Source: Devosia sp. SL43
GTDB lineage: Bacteria > Pseudomonadota > Alphaproteobacteria > Rhizobiales > Devosiaceae
Length of the DNA stretch: 64,000 bases
Direction of reading: 5' to 3'
NCBI RefSeq assembly: GCF_021729885.1
Contig: NZ_CP063401.1
Location: 2,410,501-2,474,500 of the forward strand
Position 1 is the stretch's first letter; each line of letters starts with the position of its first letter. Below are positions 57,430 through 64,000 of the stretch, piece after piece. The notes beneath the pieces are model-generated. The model searched no databases and was not told where the DNA came from. It saw only the letters and a program-made list of their open reading frames with translations. A program made the translations under genes and the position numbers.

Positions 57430-57770
57430 ATTGCTCCGATGTCATCCCGGCGTAGGCCGGGATCCAGGTCCGCATCCATCGACAAGCCTGAATTTGCGGA
57501 GAACAACGGATATGGATTCCGGCCTTCGCCGGAATGACATCGCGGTTTGGACCCGGCACCGAACCGATATCGGCCGGTCAGCCTTGTCAGTCCCGTATCG
57601 GCAGCGCTACGACTCACCCATGCGATCGCCCGCCACTATTCTCCTTACGATTTGGCTTTCTGGCTCCCCTTGGGACCGGAACGAGCGCTGATACCCAGCT
57701 TTTCGTCATCCGGACCCGCCTTCAGGCGCTCCGGTGACACTGACAGGCGGGACCGTTCAGGAACCGCTTC
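57430..57770. other. Intergenic region between xerC and the EamA gene
   Basis: No supported gene. It holds an inverted pair of REP-like units (57439-57466 and 57513-57540). The remaining 230 bp to the EamA start should contain its promoter; I see no clear elements. Confidence 0.5.
57439..57540. repeat. REP-like pair, ATGTCATCCCGGC type
   Basis: The left unit (57439-57466, ATGTCATCCCGGCGTAGG...) and the right unit (57513-57540, ...CTTCGCCGGAATGACAT) are reverse complements with three mismatches. This is the very common alphaproteobacterial intergenic palindrome. It follows xerC. Confidence 0.7.
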
Positions 57771-58712
57771 ATGTCGACGACCACGCCTGCCCCATCCAGC
57801 AACGACCCTCTCGGCTATGCCTTTGCCGTCATGGGGGCGATCCTGTTTTCCACCAAGGGCATCTTCATCAAGCTCGCCTATGGCCATGGCGTGTCGACCG
57901 AGATGCTGCTTAGCCTGCGCATGATCGTGGCGCTGCCGGTTTATCTCATCATCCTGGCCACGCTGCTGCGGCGCGAGGATAACCTGCGGCACCTGCTAAC
58001 GCCGCGCATCGTGCTGGCGAGCATGGCCGTCGGCATCTTGGGCTATTACCTATCCAGCTATCTTGATTTCATCGGGCTCAATTTCGTCACCGCGCAATAT
58101 GAACGGCTGGTGCTGTTCACCTACCCGTTCTTCGTGCTGCTGTTCGGCGTGTGGTTCTTTGGCGACCGCATGGTCTGGGGCGTAGTACCCTCCATGCTGG
58201 TCTCCTATGCTGGGCTGTTGGTGATCTTCGGCTGGAACCTTGCCATCAATCCGGACGGCCTGGTGATCGGCACACTGCTGGTGCTGGGCTCGGCCATCAC
58301 CTTTGCGCTCTACCAGCATCTGGCCAAGCGGCAGATGCTGGTGATGGGTGCCGGGCTCTTTACCTGTATCGGCATGTCGACGGCGGCGGTCTGTGCCATT
58401 GCGCAGAACCTGATCCTGGCTGGTCCCGTCAGTTACCTGACGCTGGAGCCGGAAATCTGGGCCTATGGCCTGGCATTGGGTGTCCTGGGTACGGTGCTGC
58501 CGAGCTTCCTGATGAATGCCGGCATGGCGCGGATCGGAGCCCGGGCCACCTCCTCGACCGCCGCCTTCGGGCCTGTCGTCACCATCATCATCGCCGTCAT
58601 CGTCCTGTCGGAACCCTTCACCATCTTTCACGCAGCAGGAACCGGACTGGTCTTACTGGGCTCTGTTCTATTTACCCGAGCTGAACGACGGGCTCGGAAA
58701 GCGTTCAAATGA
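57771..58712 (+). CDS. EamA/DMT-family transporter, 313 aa
   Basis: Ten hydrophobic segments are visible in two EamA repeats (GYAFAVMGAILFSTKGIFIKLAYGHG; GTLLVLGSAITFALYQHLAKRQM). The start has AGGA 9 bases upstream. DMT proteins export metabolites or amino acids; the substrate cannot be assigned. It is followed by an 85-bp gap to the repeat protein. Confidence 0.88.
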   Translation: MSTTTPAPSSNDPLGYAFAVMGAILFSTKGIFIKLAYGHGVSTEMLLSLRMIVALPVYLIILATLLRREDNLRHLLTPRIVLASMAVGILGYYLSSYLDFIGLNFVTAQYERLVLFTYPFFVLLFGVWFFGDRMVWGVVPSMLVSYAGLLVIFGWNLAINPDGLVIGTLLVLGSAITFALYQHLAKRQMLVMGAGLFTCIGMSTAAVCAIAQNLILAGPVSYLTLEPEIWAYGLALGVLGTVLPSFLMNAGMARIGARATSSTAAFGPVVTIIIAVIVLSEPFTIFHAAGTGLVLLGSVLFTRAERRARKAFK

Positions 58713-58797
58713 TTCTCTCTATTGGGCTTTTGACCGCCGCAAAGCCGCTGTAATGTACAGTCACGACTTGCGGCATACATCCGGGAAGGGACAACCG

Positions 58798-60462
58798 ATG
58801 AACGCATTCTCTAGACTGTTGGGGGGCACAACATTGGCGCTCCTTCTCGCCGCTGGCCTCGCGGCCCCGGCCATGGCCGCCAAGATCGACAATAGCGGCG
58901 GCACACCGGCCACCACCGTCGCTCCTGCCGGAGATATCGACTTCGGCGACGATACCAGCGAGTGGGCCAATGACGGCGAGTGCGACGATCCGCGCTTCTC
59001 GGGCACCGGCTCTGCCGCCGAAACCCTCGATGCAGACATCCTCAAGGATGCCACCGACTGTAAGGCTGCCTATGACGCCGGCACGGTAACTTTCGTCGAC
59101 GGTGGCGATGCCCCGGTCGCCACCACAGGCGCGGTCGAATTCGGCGACGATTCTTCGGAATGGGCCAATGACGGCGAATGCGACGATCCACGTTTCTCGG
59201 GCACCGGCTCTGCTGCCGAGACCCTCGACGCCGATATCCTCAAGGATGCGACCGATTGCAAGGCAGCCTATGACGCCGGCACCGTGACCTTTGACGGCGG
59301 TGACGCCCCGGTCGCCACCATCGCAGCTGTCGAGTTCGGCGACGACTCCTCCGAATGGGCCAATGATGGCGAATGCGACGACCCGCGTTTCTCGGGCACC
59401 GGCTCCGCTGCCGAGACCCTCGAAGCCGACATCCTCAAGGACGCTACCGACTGCAAGGCAGCCTATGACGCCGGCACCGTGACTTTCGTGGAGGGTGGCG
59501 ATACCCCGGTTGCAACGGCGGCCGTTGATTTCGGCGACGACACCTCCGAATGGGCCAATGACGGCGAGTGCGACGACCCGCGCTTTCAGGGCACCGGCTC
59601 TGCCGCCGAGACGCTCGACGCCGATATCCTCAAGGACGCAACCGACTGCAAGGCAGCCTATGATGCTGGCACGGTGACTTTTGTCGGCGATGACGCTCCG
59701 GTTGACGTTGCCGATATCGACTATGGCGACGACACCAGCGAATGGAGCAATGACGGCGAGTGTGACGACCCGCGCTTCACCGGCACCGGTGTTGCCGAAA
59801 CTCTGCTCGAAGCCGACCAAGGCCATGACGCCACCGACTGCCGCGCTGCCGTAGAAGCCGGGACTGCCACCTTCAATGGCGGCACGACCTCTGTCGACTA
59901 CGGCAACGACACTGCCGAATGGGCCAATGACGGCGAGTGCGATGACCCGCGTTTCTCGGGTACTGGCGTCGCTGACGAGCCGCTGCAGGAAAATATCGGC
60001 CGCGATGCGACCGACTGCCAGGCTGCTGTCGAAGCAGGCACCGCCACCTTCAATGGCGGCGCTGCCACCACGCCTGTCGGCGTCTTCGACTATGGCAGCG
60101 ACTTCAGCAAGTGGGCCAATGACGGCGAATGCGACGATCTCCGCTTTGCCGGCGAAGGCGTCGACAAGAAGCTGCTGTTGGAAGACATGCAGGGTGATGC
60201 CACCGACTGCAAGGCACTGGAAGCCGAAGGCAAGGTAACCATCAAGCAGGTCTATACGCCTGAATATGCCGCTGGTGGCCCCTACAGCACCGCCGGCATC
60301 TCGTTTGGCGACAATAGCTCCAGCTATGCCAATGACGGCCAGTGCGACGACCCGCGCTTCGAAGGTCCGGGCACCGCTTCGACCCTGCTCGACGGCGATC
60401 TCGAACATGACAGCGTCGACTGCATCCAGGCCTACGAAGCCGGCACGATCGTGCTGCGCTAA
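58798..60462 (+). CDS. Secreted protein of eight Cys/Asp-rich 54-residue repeats, 554 aa
   Basis: A signal peptide (MNAFSRLLGGTTLALLLAAGLAAPAMA) is followed by eight copies of one module, starting at about residues 46, 112, 177, 242, 306, 365, 429 and 500. Each module has F/Y-G-D-D-x-S-E-W-A-N-D-G-E-C-D-D-P-R-F-x-G then A-T-D-C about 20 residues later, so one Cys pair per repeat and many acidic residues that could bind calcium. Repeats 1-4 are nearly identical; 5-8 are diverged. Gly/Pro/Ala linkers join them. AAGGG 7 bases before the ATG. I know no function; an extracytoplasmic structural or metal-binding role is inferred. Confidence 0.8.
   Translation: MNAFSRLLGGTTLALLLAAGLAAPAMAAKIDNSGGTPATTVAPAGDIDFGDDTSEWANDGECDDPRFSGTGSAAETLDADILKDATDCKAAYDAGTVTFVDGGDAPVATTGAVEFGDDSSEWANDGECDDPRFSGTGSAAETLDADILKDATDCKAAYDAGTVTFDGGDAPVATIAAVEFGDDSSEWANDGECDDPRFSGTGSAAETLEADILKDATDCKAAYDAGTVTFVEGGDTPVATAAVDFGDDTSEWANDGECDDPRFQGTGSAAETLDADILKDATDCKAAYDAGTVTFVGDDAPVDVADIDYGDDTSEWSNDGECDDPRFTGTGVAETLLEADQGHDATDCRAAVEAGTATFNGGTTSVDYGNDTAEWANDGECDDPRFSGTGVADEPLQENIGRDATDCQAAVEAGTATFNGGAATTPVGVFDYGSDFSKWANDGECDDLRFAGEGVDKKLLLEDMQGDATDCKALEAEGKVTIKQVYTPEYAAGGPYSTAGISFGDNSSSYANDGQCDDPRFEGPGTASTLLDGDLEHDSVDCIQAYEAGTIVLR
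58933..60456 (+). repeat. Eight tandem 162-bp coding repeats
   Basis: The repeat units of the secreted protein begin near 58933, 59131, 59326, 59521, 59713, 59890, 60082 and 60295. The first four differ by only a few codons at protein level and mostly at third positions in DNA, which points to recent tandem duplication or conversion with selection for the protein. Confidence 0.85.
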
Positions 60463-60482
60463 CGTTCGGCCGCAATGACTGA

Positions 60483-60515
60483 GCGGCGGGGAGCGATCCC
60501 CGCCGCTTTTGTTTG
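60483..60515 (+). terminator. Terminator after the repeat protein
   Basis: GCGGCGGGG-AGCGAT-CCCCGCCGC, a perfect 9-bp stem, followed by TTTTGTTTG, 20 bp past the stop. Confidence 0.9.
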
Positions 60516-60644
60516 AGGATATGGCGGAGCACCTACCGCCCTTGACTTCACGCCCCCCATGTCCGACATAGGCCGCAAGCGAGGACGACCTCCGCCCTGT
60601 CGGCACTTTTGTTCGGGACGCCCCGAATGCCCAAGGGGATTGTC

Positions 60645-61070
60645 ATGCGCACGACGCGCGATCGTATTCGTCACGCCATCAGCTTTGAAATTATCGGCCT
60701 CCTGCTGGTCACGCCGCTTGGCGCGCTGGCCTTCGGCATGCCGCTACATGATATCGGGGTCGTTGTCCTGGGTAGCGCCACCATCGCGACCGCCTGGAAT
60801 TATCTCTACAACCTGCTGTTCGACCGCTTCATGGCCTGGCGCTTTGGCTCAACCCGCAAGACCGTGGTGGTTCGGGTGGTGCATGCGCTGCTGTTCGAGG
60901 GTGGCCTGCTGGTCGCGCTCGCACCATTCATCGCCTGGTATCTCGGCGTCGACCTCTGGCACGCGCTGATCATGGATATCTCGTTCGCGCTGTTCTACCT
61001 CGGCTACGCCTTCGTCTTTAACTGGGTCTATGACGTGGTTTTTCCGGTGCCGACAGCAGCCGAGGCCTAG
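60645..61070 (+). CDS. PACE-family efflux transporter, 141 aa
   Basis: Four hydrophobic helices are arranged in two halves, each with the bacterial transmembrane pair motif: RDRIRHAISFEIIGLLLVTPLG and VVRVVHALLFEGGLLVALAPFIAWY, with W-N-Y-x-Y-N-x-x-F-D after the first and F-N-W-x-Y-D after the second. These are hallmarks of the AceI-type PACE proteins that export biocides such as chlorhexidine or polyamines. ATG at 60645 with AAGGGG 8 bases upstream. The native substrate is unknown. Confidence 0.88.
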   Translation: MRTTRDRIRHAISFEIIGLLLVTPLGALAFGMPLHDIGVVVLGSATIATAWNYLYNLLFDRFMAWRFGSTRKTVVVRVVHALLFEGGLLVALAPFIAWYLGVDLWHALIMDISFALFYLGYAFVFNWVYDVVFPVPTAAEA

Positions 61071-61312
61071 ACGGACCAGACCGGCGCATTGTCCTCGATG
61101 TAGAACTGGGCGTCATTGGCCCTGCACCAGTGCTCCAGCTCGGTGCGGAGCTGGGGCCACAGGTCGATGGCCCATGCCGGCGCCTTGCCAGGCCAGGCTT
61201 CCTCGGTGGGAAGACAGGCCGAGAGGATCCCCATCGGCAGCTCCAGCACGAAGCTGCCGCCGGGACCGCTGACGACCAGCTCTTCCTTCCAGCGCGGCGA
61301 GAAGGTGAACAT
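61067..61312 (-). CDS. Hypothetical protein, 81 aa
   Basis: A soluble protein (MFTFSPRWKEELVVSGPGGSFVLELPMG...LRTELEHWCRANDAQFYIED), no membrane segment. It starts 3 bp after the stop of the secreted protein upstream, so it is probably co-transcribed with it. Its last codons overlap the convergent PACE gene by 4 bp. I recognise no family. Confidence 0.6.
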   Translation of the reverse strand: MFTFSPRWKEELVVSGPGGSFVLELPMGILSACLPTEEAWPGKAPAWAIDLWPQLRTELEHWCRANDAQFYIEDNAPVWSV

Positions 61313-61315
61313 GGC

Positions 61316-61861
61316 TCAGTAAGCCGTGAAATCGCCGACGATCTCGACCTCGTCCGTCGCACAGTCGAAATCGCCGGCTTTGTCCGCCGCCTCGCGCGCC
61401 AGCTCGTTCGCATTGGCATTGGCCAGCGCGTCGACATAAGCGATGTGGCAGGTATTGCCATCGACCAACTGCGTCACGACAAGCACCTGTCCCTTGTCCT
61501 CGCCGGTTTCCGGATCGGCGGTGAAATAGCGCACGATGGTGGCGATGGGCATCCAGCGGCCGAGATCGTTGCTGAGCCGCCATTCGAGCTTGGAGCCCAG
61601 ATTGTTGAACGGCGGCAGCGTCTGGAAGCCCGAGCTTTCGTCCTGGTTGAAGCCATATTGCAGCGAGAAGCGCAGGTCGCCCTCGCTGACCCGCAGCGGA
61701 TAACCCTTGTAGCCGGGGCAGGACCAGGTCGCGCCGAAGTCGTCGGCATCGAGAACCAGGCACTCATCGAGATTGAGATCGGTATAGGCGCTGGTGAAGC
61801 CGGCATGGGCCGGGCTGACAAGCGTCAAGGCGACGAGCGCGCCGACTAGGACAGGTTTCAT
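61316..61861 (-). CDS. Secreted hypothetical protein, 181 aa
   Basis: A signal peptide (MKPVLVGALVALTLVSPAHA) is followed by a 160-residue domain with four Cys (NLDECLVL, TWSCPGY, NTCHIAY, FDCATD), probably two disulfides. GGAGGAAA lies just upstream of the ATG at 61861. The sequence suggests a periplasmic or exported globular protein. I recognise no family. It is in operon with the 81-residue gene downstream. Confidence 0.7.
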   Translation of the reverse strand: MKPVLVGALVALTLVSPAHAGFTSAYTDLNLDECLVLDADDFGATWSCPGYKGYPLRVSEGDLRFSLQYGFNQDESSGFQTLPPFNNLGSKLEWRLSNDLGRWMPIATIVRYFTADPETGEDKGQVLVVTQLVDGNTCHIAYVDALANANANELAREAADKAGDFDCATDEVEIVGDFTAY

Positions 61862-61986
61862 GGGTTTCCTCCGGGGCGTAGGGTGGCAGGACAAGGCTCT
61901 GTTGCACCAAACTGGCTTGCCTTTACGGCCTGTTCTGGGCACAAGTCCGCCACTTTGTCGCTCCTCCCGATGAACGAGACCTGAAA

Positions 61987-62520
61987 ATGAACATCGACGC
62001 CATCCCCACCGGCAAGAATCCGCCAGACGACCTCAATGTCATTATCGAAGTGCCCATGGGCGGCGAGCCGATCAAGTACGAGATCGACAAGGCCAGTGGC
62101 GCGCTGTTCGTCGACCGCTTCCTCTATACGCCGATGCGCTATCCGGGCAATTACGGCTTCGTGCCCCATACCCTGTGCGGCGACGGCGACCCGCTCGACG
62201 TCATCGTGATGAACTCGCGCCCGCTGGTGCCCGGCGCGGTCGTGCGCTGCCGCCCATTTGGCGTGCTGTTCATGGAAGACGATGGCGGCCAGGACGAGAA
62301 AATCCTCGCCGTGCCGGTCAGCAAGCTCACCAAGATGTATGACGCCATCAAGGATATCGGCGACATGCAGGCCATCCAGGTCGAGCGCGTGAAGCACTTT
62401 TTCACCCATTACAAGGATCTCGAGCCCGGCAAGTGGGCCAAGATCAGCCATGTTGGCGGCTATGAGGACGCCAAGAAGGTGATCCTCGACTCCATCGAAA
62501 TGCACAAGAACGCCAAGTAG
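61987..62520 (+). CDS. ppa: Soluble inorganic pyrophosphatase, family I, 177 aa
   Basis: Hydrolyses pyrophosphate from biosynthetic reactions. The sequence follows the family closely: [46 protein letters not shown], the metal-binding [10 protein letters not shown] (D-G-D-P-x-D) and [12 protein letters not shown]. Single gene, closed by a terminator shared with the convergent cytochrome gene. Confidence 0.97.
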   Translation: MNIDAIPTGKNPPDDLNVIIEVPMGGEPIKYEIDKASGALFVDRFLYTPMRYPGNYGFVPHTLCGDGDPLDVIVMNSRPLVPGAVVRCRPFGVLFMEDDGGQDEKILAVPVSKLTKMYDAIKDIGDMQAIQVERVKHFFTHYKDLEPGKWAKISHVGGYEDAKKVILDSIEMHKNAK

Positions 62521-62524
62521 GACC

Positions 62525-62549
62525 GATGGGGGCACGCGCTGCCCCCATC
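62525..62549. terminator. Bidirectional terminator between ppa and cytochrome b561
   Basis: GATGGGGGCA-CGCGC-TGCCCCCATC, a perfect 10-bp stem, lies in the 38-bp gap between the two convergent stops. Confidence 0.75.
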
Positions 62550-62558
62550 TCCACCTGA

Positions 62559-63095
62559 CTAGCGACCGACGCCCATGCGGGCCAGCAGGTGGTCGCGCTT
62601 GACGAATTGATGCCACAGCGCCGCACCGATATGGCCGATCAGCAGGGCGATCAGCACGCGCGCCAGGATGCCATGCACGGTGAAGGGTGGCGCCAGGCCG
62701 AAATCGGGCAAGGGCAGCGGTGCGGCGCCGAAGAGCTGCAGGTTGGCGCCGGTGAGGATGACGGTGGCAAAGCCGCTCGACACCATGATTAGGATGACGG
62801 CGTAGAGCCCGTAATGCACGACATGGGCGGCGAGCGCCTGACCGCGCGACAGGCCAGCCGGATCGGCCGGGCGGCGATCGAGGAACAGCCACCAGACGAT
62901 GCGGAGCACGGTGAGCACACCGAGGAGGCTCCCCATGACAGCGTGACCGCGCAGCAGCGTCAGCTTGGCAGCATCATCGGTCGCATTGGCGGCCAGCAGC
63001 CCGCTGATCAGCATGCCCAGGATGGCGAGGGCGGTGATCCAGTGGATGGCAATGGCGACGCTGCCATAGCGGGTTGGACTGCTCTTGATCGACAT
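62559..63095 (-). CDS. Cytochrome b561, 178 aa
   Basis: Four membrane helices with the haem-ligand histidines expected for the family: IAIHWITALAILGML, LRGHAVMGSLLGVL, HVVHYGLYAVILIM and FTVHGILARVLIALLIGHIGAALWHQF. Such proteins pass electrons in the membrane, for example from superoxide to quinone. AAGGAG 7 bases before the ATG. It is divergent from marR, whose operators lie in the shared promoter. Confidence 0.93.
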   Translation of the reverse strand: MSIKSSPTRYGSVAIAIHWITALAILGMLISGLLAANATDDAAKLTLLRGHAVMGSLLGVLTVLRIVWWLFLDRRPADPAGLSRGQALAAHVVHYGLYAVILIMVSSGFATVILTGANLQLFGAAPLPLPDFGLAPPFTVHGILARVLIALLIGHIGAALWHQFVKRDHLLARMGVGR

Positions 63096-63130
63096 TGCAC
63101 GCTCCTTGCGACTGCCGCATTTGCGCGATA

Positions 63131-63168
63131 TAGATAGCACACTATGTATTTAGATAGCAAGCTATGTA
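63131..63168. promoter_or_regulatory. Tandem MarR-type operators
   Basis: Two near-identical 18-bp palindromic units, TAGATAGCACACTATGTA (63131-63148) and TAGATAGCAAGCTATGTA (63151-63168), are spaced 20 bp centre to centre. They end directly at the marR ATG (63170) and cover the divergent cytochrome promoter. Two dimers would bind on the same face of the helix, so MarR probably represses itself and cytochrome b561. Confidence 0.75.
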
Positions 63169-63169
63169 A

Positions 63170-63619
63170 ATGGCGCTGAGCCGCGAGACCTCGGCCGGTT
63201 ACCTGACCAACTGGGCCGCCCGGCTGTTTGCCCGCGAGCTGGAGCGGCAGCTTGCGGCCAGCGGTATTGCCTCGGCCTATATGCCCGTCATCTTCGCCCT
63301 CGCCGATGGCAGCGCGCTGACGCAAAAGGAACTGGCCCGGCGCGCGGCGGTGGAGCAGCCCACCATGGCCTCGACCCTGAACCGGATGGAGCGCGACGGC
63401 TTCATCACCCGCCGACCCGATCCGGTGGACAAGCGCAGCGCCCTGGTGGCGCTGACGCCGCTGGCGCTGGGCCATGTCGAGACGGTGGAGCGCATTGTCA
63501 GCGCCATCAATTCGCTGGCCCTGGAACAGCTCGATCCCAATGAGCGACGGCAATATATGAGCCTGCTGCGCCGCGTCATCGCTGTGCTCGAAGCGCAGGA
63601 CAAGGATCTGGCGCCGTGA
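63170..63619 (+). CDS. MarR-family transcriptional regulator, 149 aa
   Basis: A winged-helix protein: LTQKELARRAAVEQPTMASTLNRMERDGFITRRPDPVDKRSALVALT is the MarR DNA-binding region with the wing D-K-R-S-A-L-V. It starts at ATG 63170 with almost no leader after the second operator. Its stop overlaps the next gene's GTG start (GTGA at 63616), coupling it to the DUF3445 gene, which suggests the ligand may be related to that enzyme's substrate. Confidence 0.92.
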   Translation: MALSRETSAGYLTNWAARLFARELERQLAASGIASAYMPVIFALADGSALTQKELARRAAVEQPTMASTLNRMERDGFITRRPDPVDKRSALVALTPLALGHVETVERIVSAINSLALEQLDPNERRQYMSLLRRVIAVLEAQDKDLAP

Positions 63620-64000
63620 GCCTGCTGACGCCCTATGATGGCAGCGCCCGCCTGTTTCAGATCGGCATCAAGCCGCTCGACCCCACCGAATGGATCGACG
63701 CCGATGAGAGCCTCGTCGCGCAGCTGGCGGAAAAACGGCGCGTGCTGGCGCAATATCCGGAAAAGACCTTCGTTGCGCAGGCGGATACCGAACACTCCCA
63801 GATCGAACTCCTGCACCTGCTGGCAAGCCATCTCCCCACCCGCTTCCCTGATATCTACCGGCGCGAGGGGGAGTGTATCGCCATCCGGCCCAGCGGGGAC
63901 AAAGTCGATCTGGCCGCAAGACCGGCGCTGCTGACGGCGGCGCATCTGGTGGCCGAAGACCTGGTGCTGCTGCGCCGGGACGACAGCGGCTGGCGGCTCG
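63616..64000 (+). CDS. DUF3445 haem-dependent oxidative N-demethylase-like protein (partial, N-terminal 128 aa)
   Basis: GTG start overlapping the marR stop. The visible part reads RLFQIGIKPLDPTEWIDADESLVAQLAEKR, EHSQIELLHLLASHLPTRFP and LLTAAHLVAEDLVLLRRDDSGWRL, the order of conserved segments in the DUF3445 family. Members include haem enzymes that remove methyl groups from dimethylamine-like substrates. The haem ligands and the end lie outside the window, so the assignment is by partial similarity only. Confidence 0.7.
   Translation, partial: MSLLTPYDGSARLFQIGIKPLDPTEWIDADESLVAQLAEKRRVLAQYPEKTFVAQADTEHSQIELLHLLASHLPTRFPDIYRREGECIAIRPSGDKVDLAARPALLTAAHLVAEDLVLLRRDDSGWRL

Noticed and set aside
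58933..60456. Possible CRISPR array
   Set aside because: The repeats are 162 bp, in frame and coding, with linkers of the same composition; there are no short repeats with unique spacers.
58705..60606. 633-codon minus-strand frame opposite the repeat protein
   Set aside because: It inherits the repeat pattern only because it is antisense; no signal peptide, start site or motif supports it.

Overview
The window is a high-GC, densely coded chromosomal segment. It most likely comes from an alphaproteobacterium of the order Hyphomicrobiales (Rhizobiales), and a Devosia-like genome is my best guess. The reasons are the housekeeping order rplU-rpmA-(GNATs)-obgE-proB-proA-nadD-rsfS-rlmH-envC-ctpA-yibQ-rppH, an F1-only atpHAGDC operon with no Fo genes beside it, the priA/xerC neighbourhood, an Ala/Lys-rich C-terminal tail on L21, and an aqpS-type arsenic cluster. 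The genus is inferred from gene order and protein character only.

Layout. 0-6 kb: a GNAT acetyltransferase and an Acg-type nitroreductase-like protein, a dihaem cytochrome c with an SDR epimerase, and purC. 6-21 kb: a self-contained catabolic region. It has a CUT1-type ABC importer (binding protein, two permeases, ATPase), an amidase, two histidinol-dehydrogenase-like enzymes, an SDR, a LacI-family repressor, a bicupin protein, a RraA-type aldolase, and an alpha/beta-hydrolase fused to a double SnoaL protein. Every transcription unit in this region carries a copy of the palindrome TTGCATACGTATGCAA or a close variant in its upstream gap, so it looks like one LacI-controlled regulon for an unidentified imported substrate. 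21-25 kb: an arsenic cluster (DUF6428, arsR, thioredoxin-type arsC, aqpS, glutaredoxin-type arsC, a remnant of arsH, an MFS exporter) ending next to a tRNA-Ser(CGA).

25-40 kb: a Tat-like secreted metallo-hydrolase, then the long co-oriented housekeeping run from rplU to rppH. Four GNAT genes and obgE in it are joined by ATGA overlaps. An aspartate/glutamate racemase follows. 40-47 kb: three methyl-accepting chemotaxis proteins, with a small secreted Cache-like protein directly upstream of one of them. 47-53 kb: a 690-bp repeat-rich gap and the F1 ATP synthase operon on the minus strand. 53-64 kb: small secreted or membrane proteins, priA, xerC, an EamA transporter, a secreted protein made of eight Cys/Asp repeats, a PACE efflux protein, ppa, cytochrome b561, a MarR regulator with tandem operators, and the start of a DUF3445 haem-dependent N-demethylase-like gene.

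The most unusual items are the closed LacI regulon with its duplicated HisD-like enzymes, the eight-repeat secreted protein, the fused hydrolase/SnoaL reading frame with a strong internal ribosome binding site, and the arsH remnant in the arsenic cluster. All functional calls rest on motifs and gene context read by eye; no database search was run.
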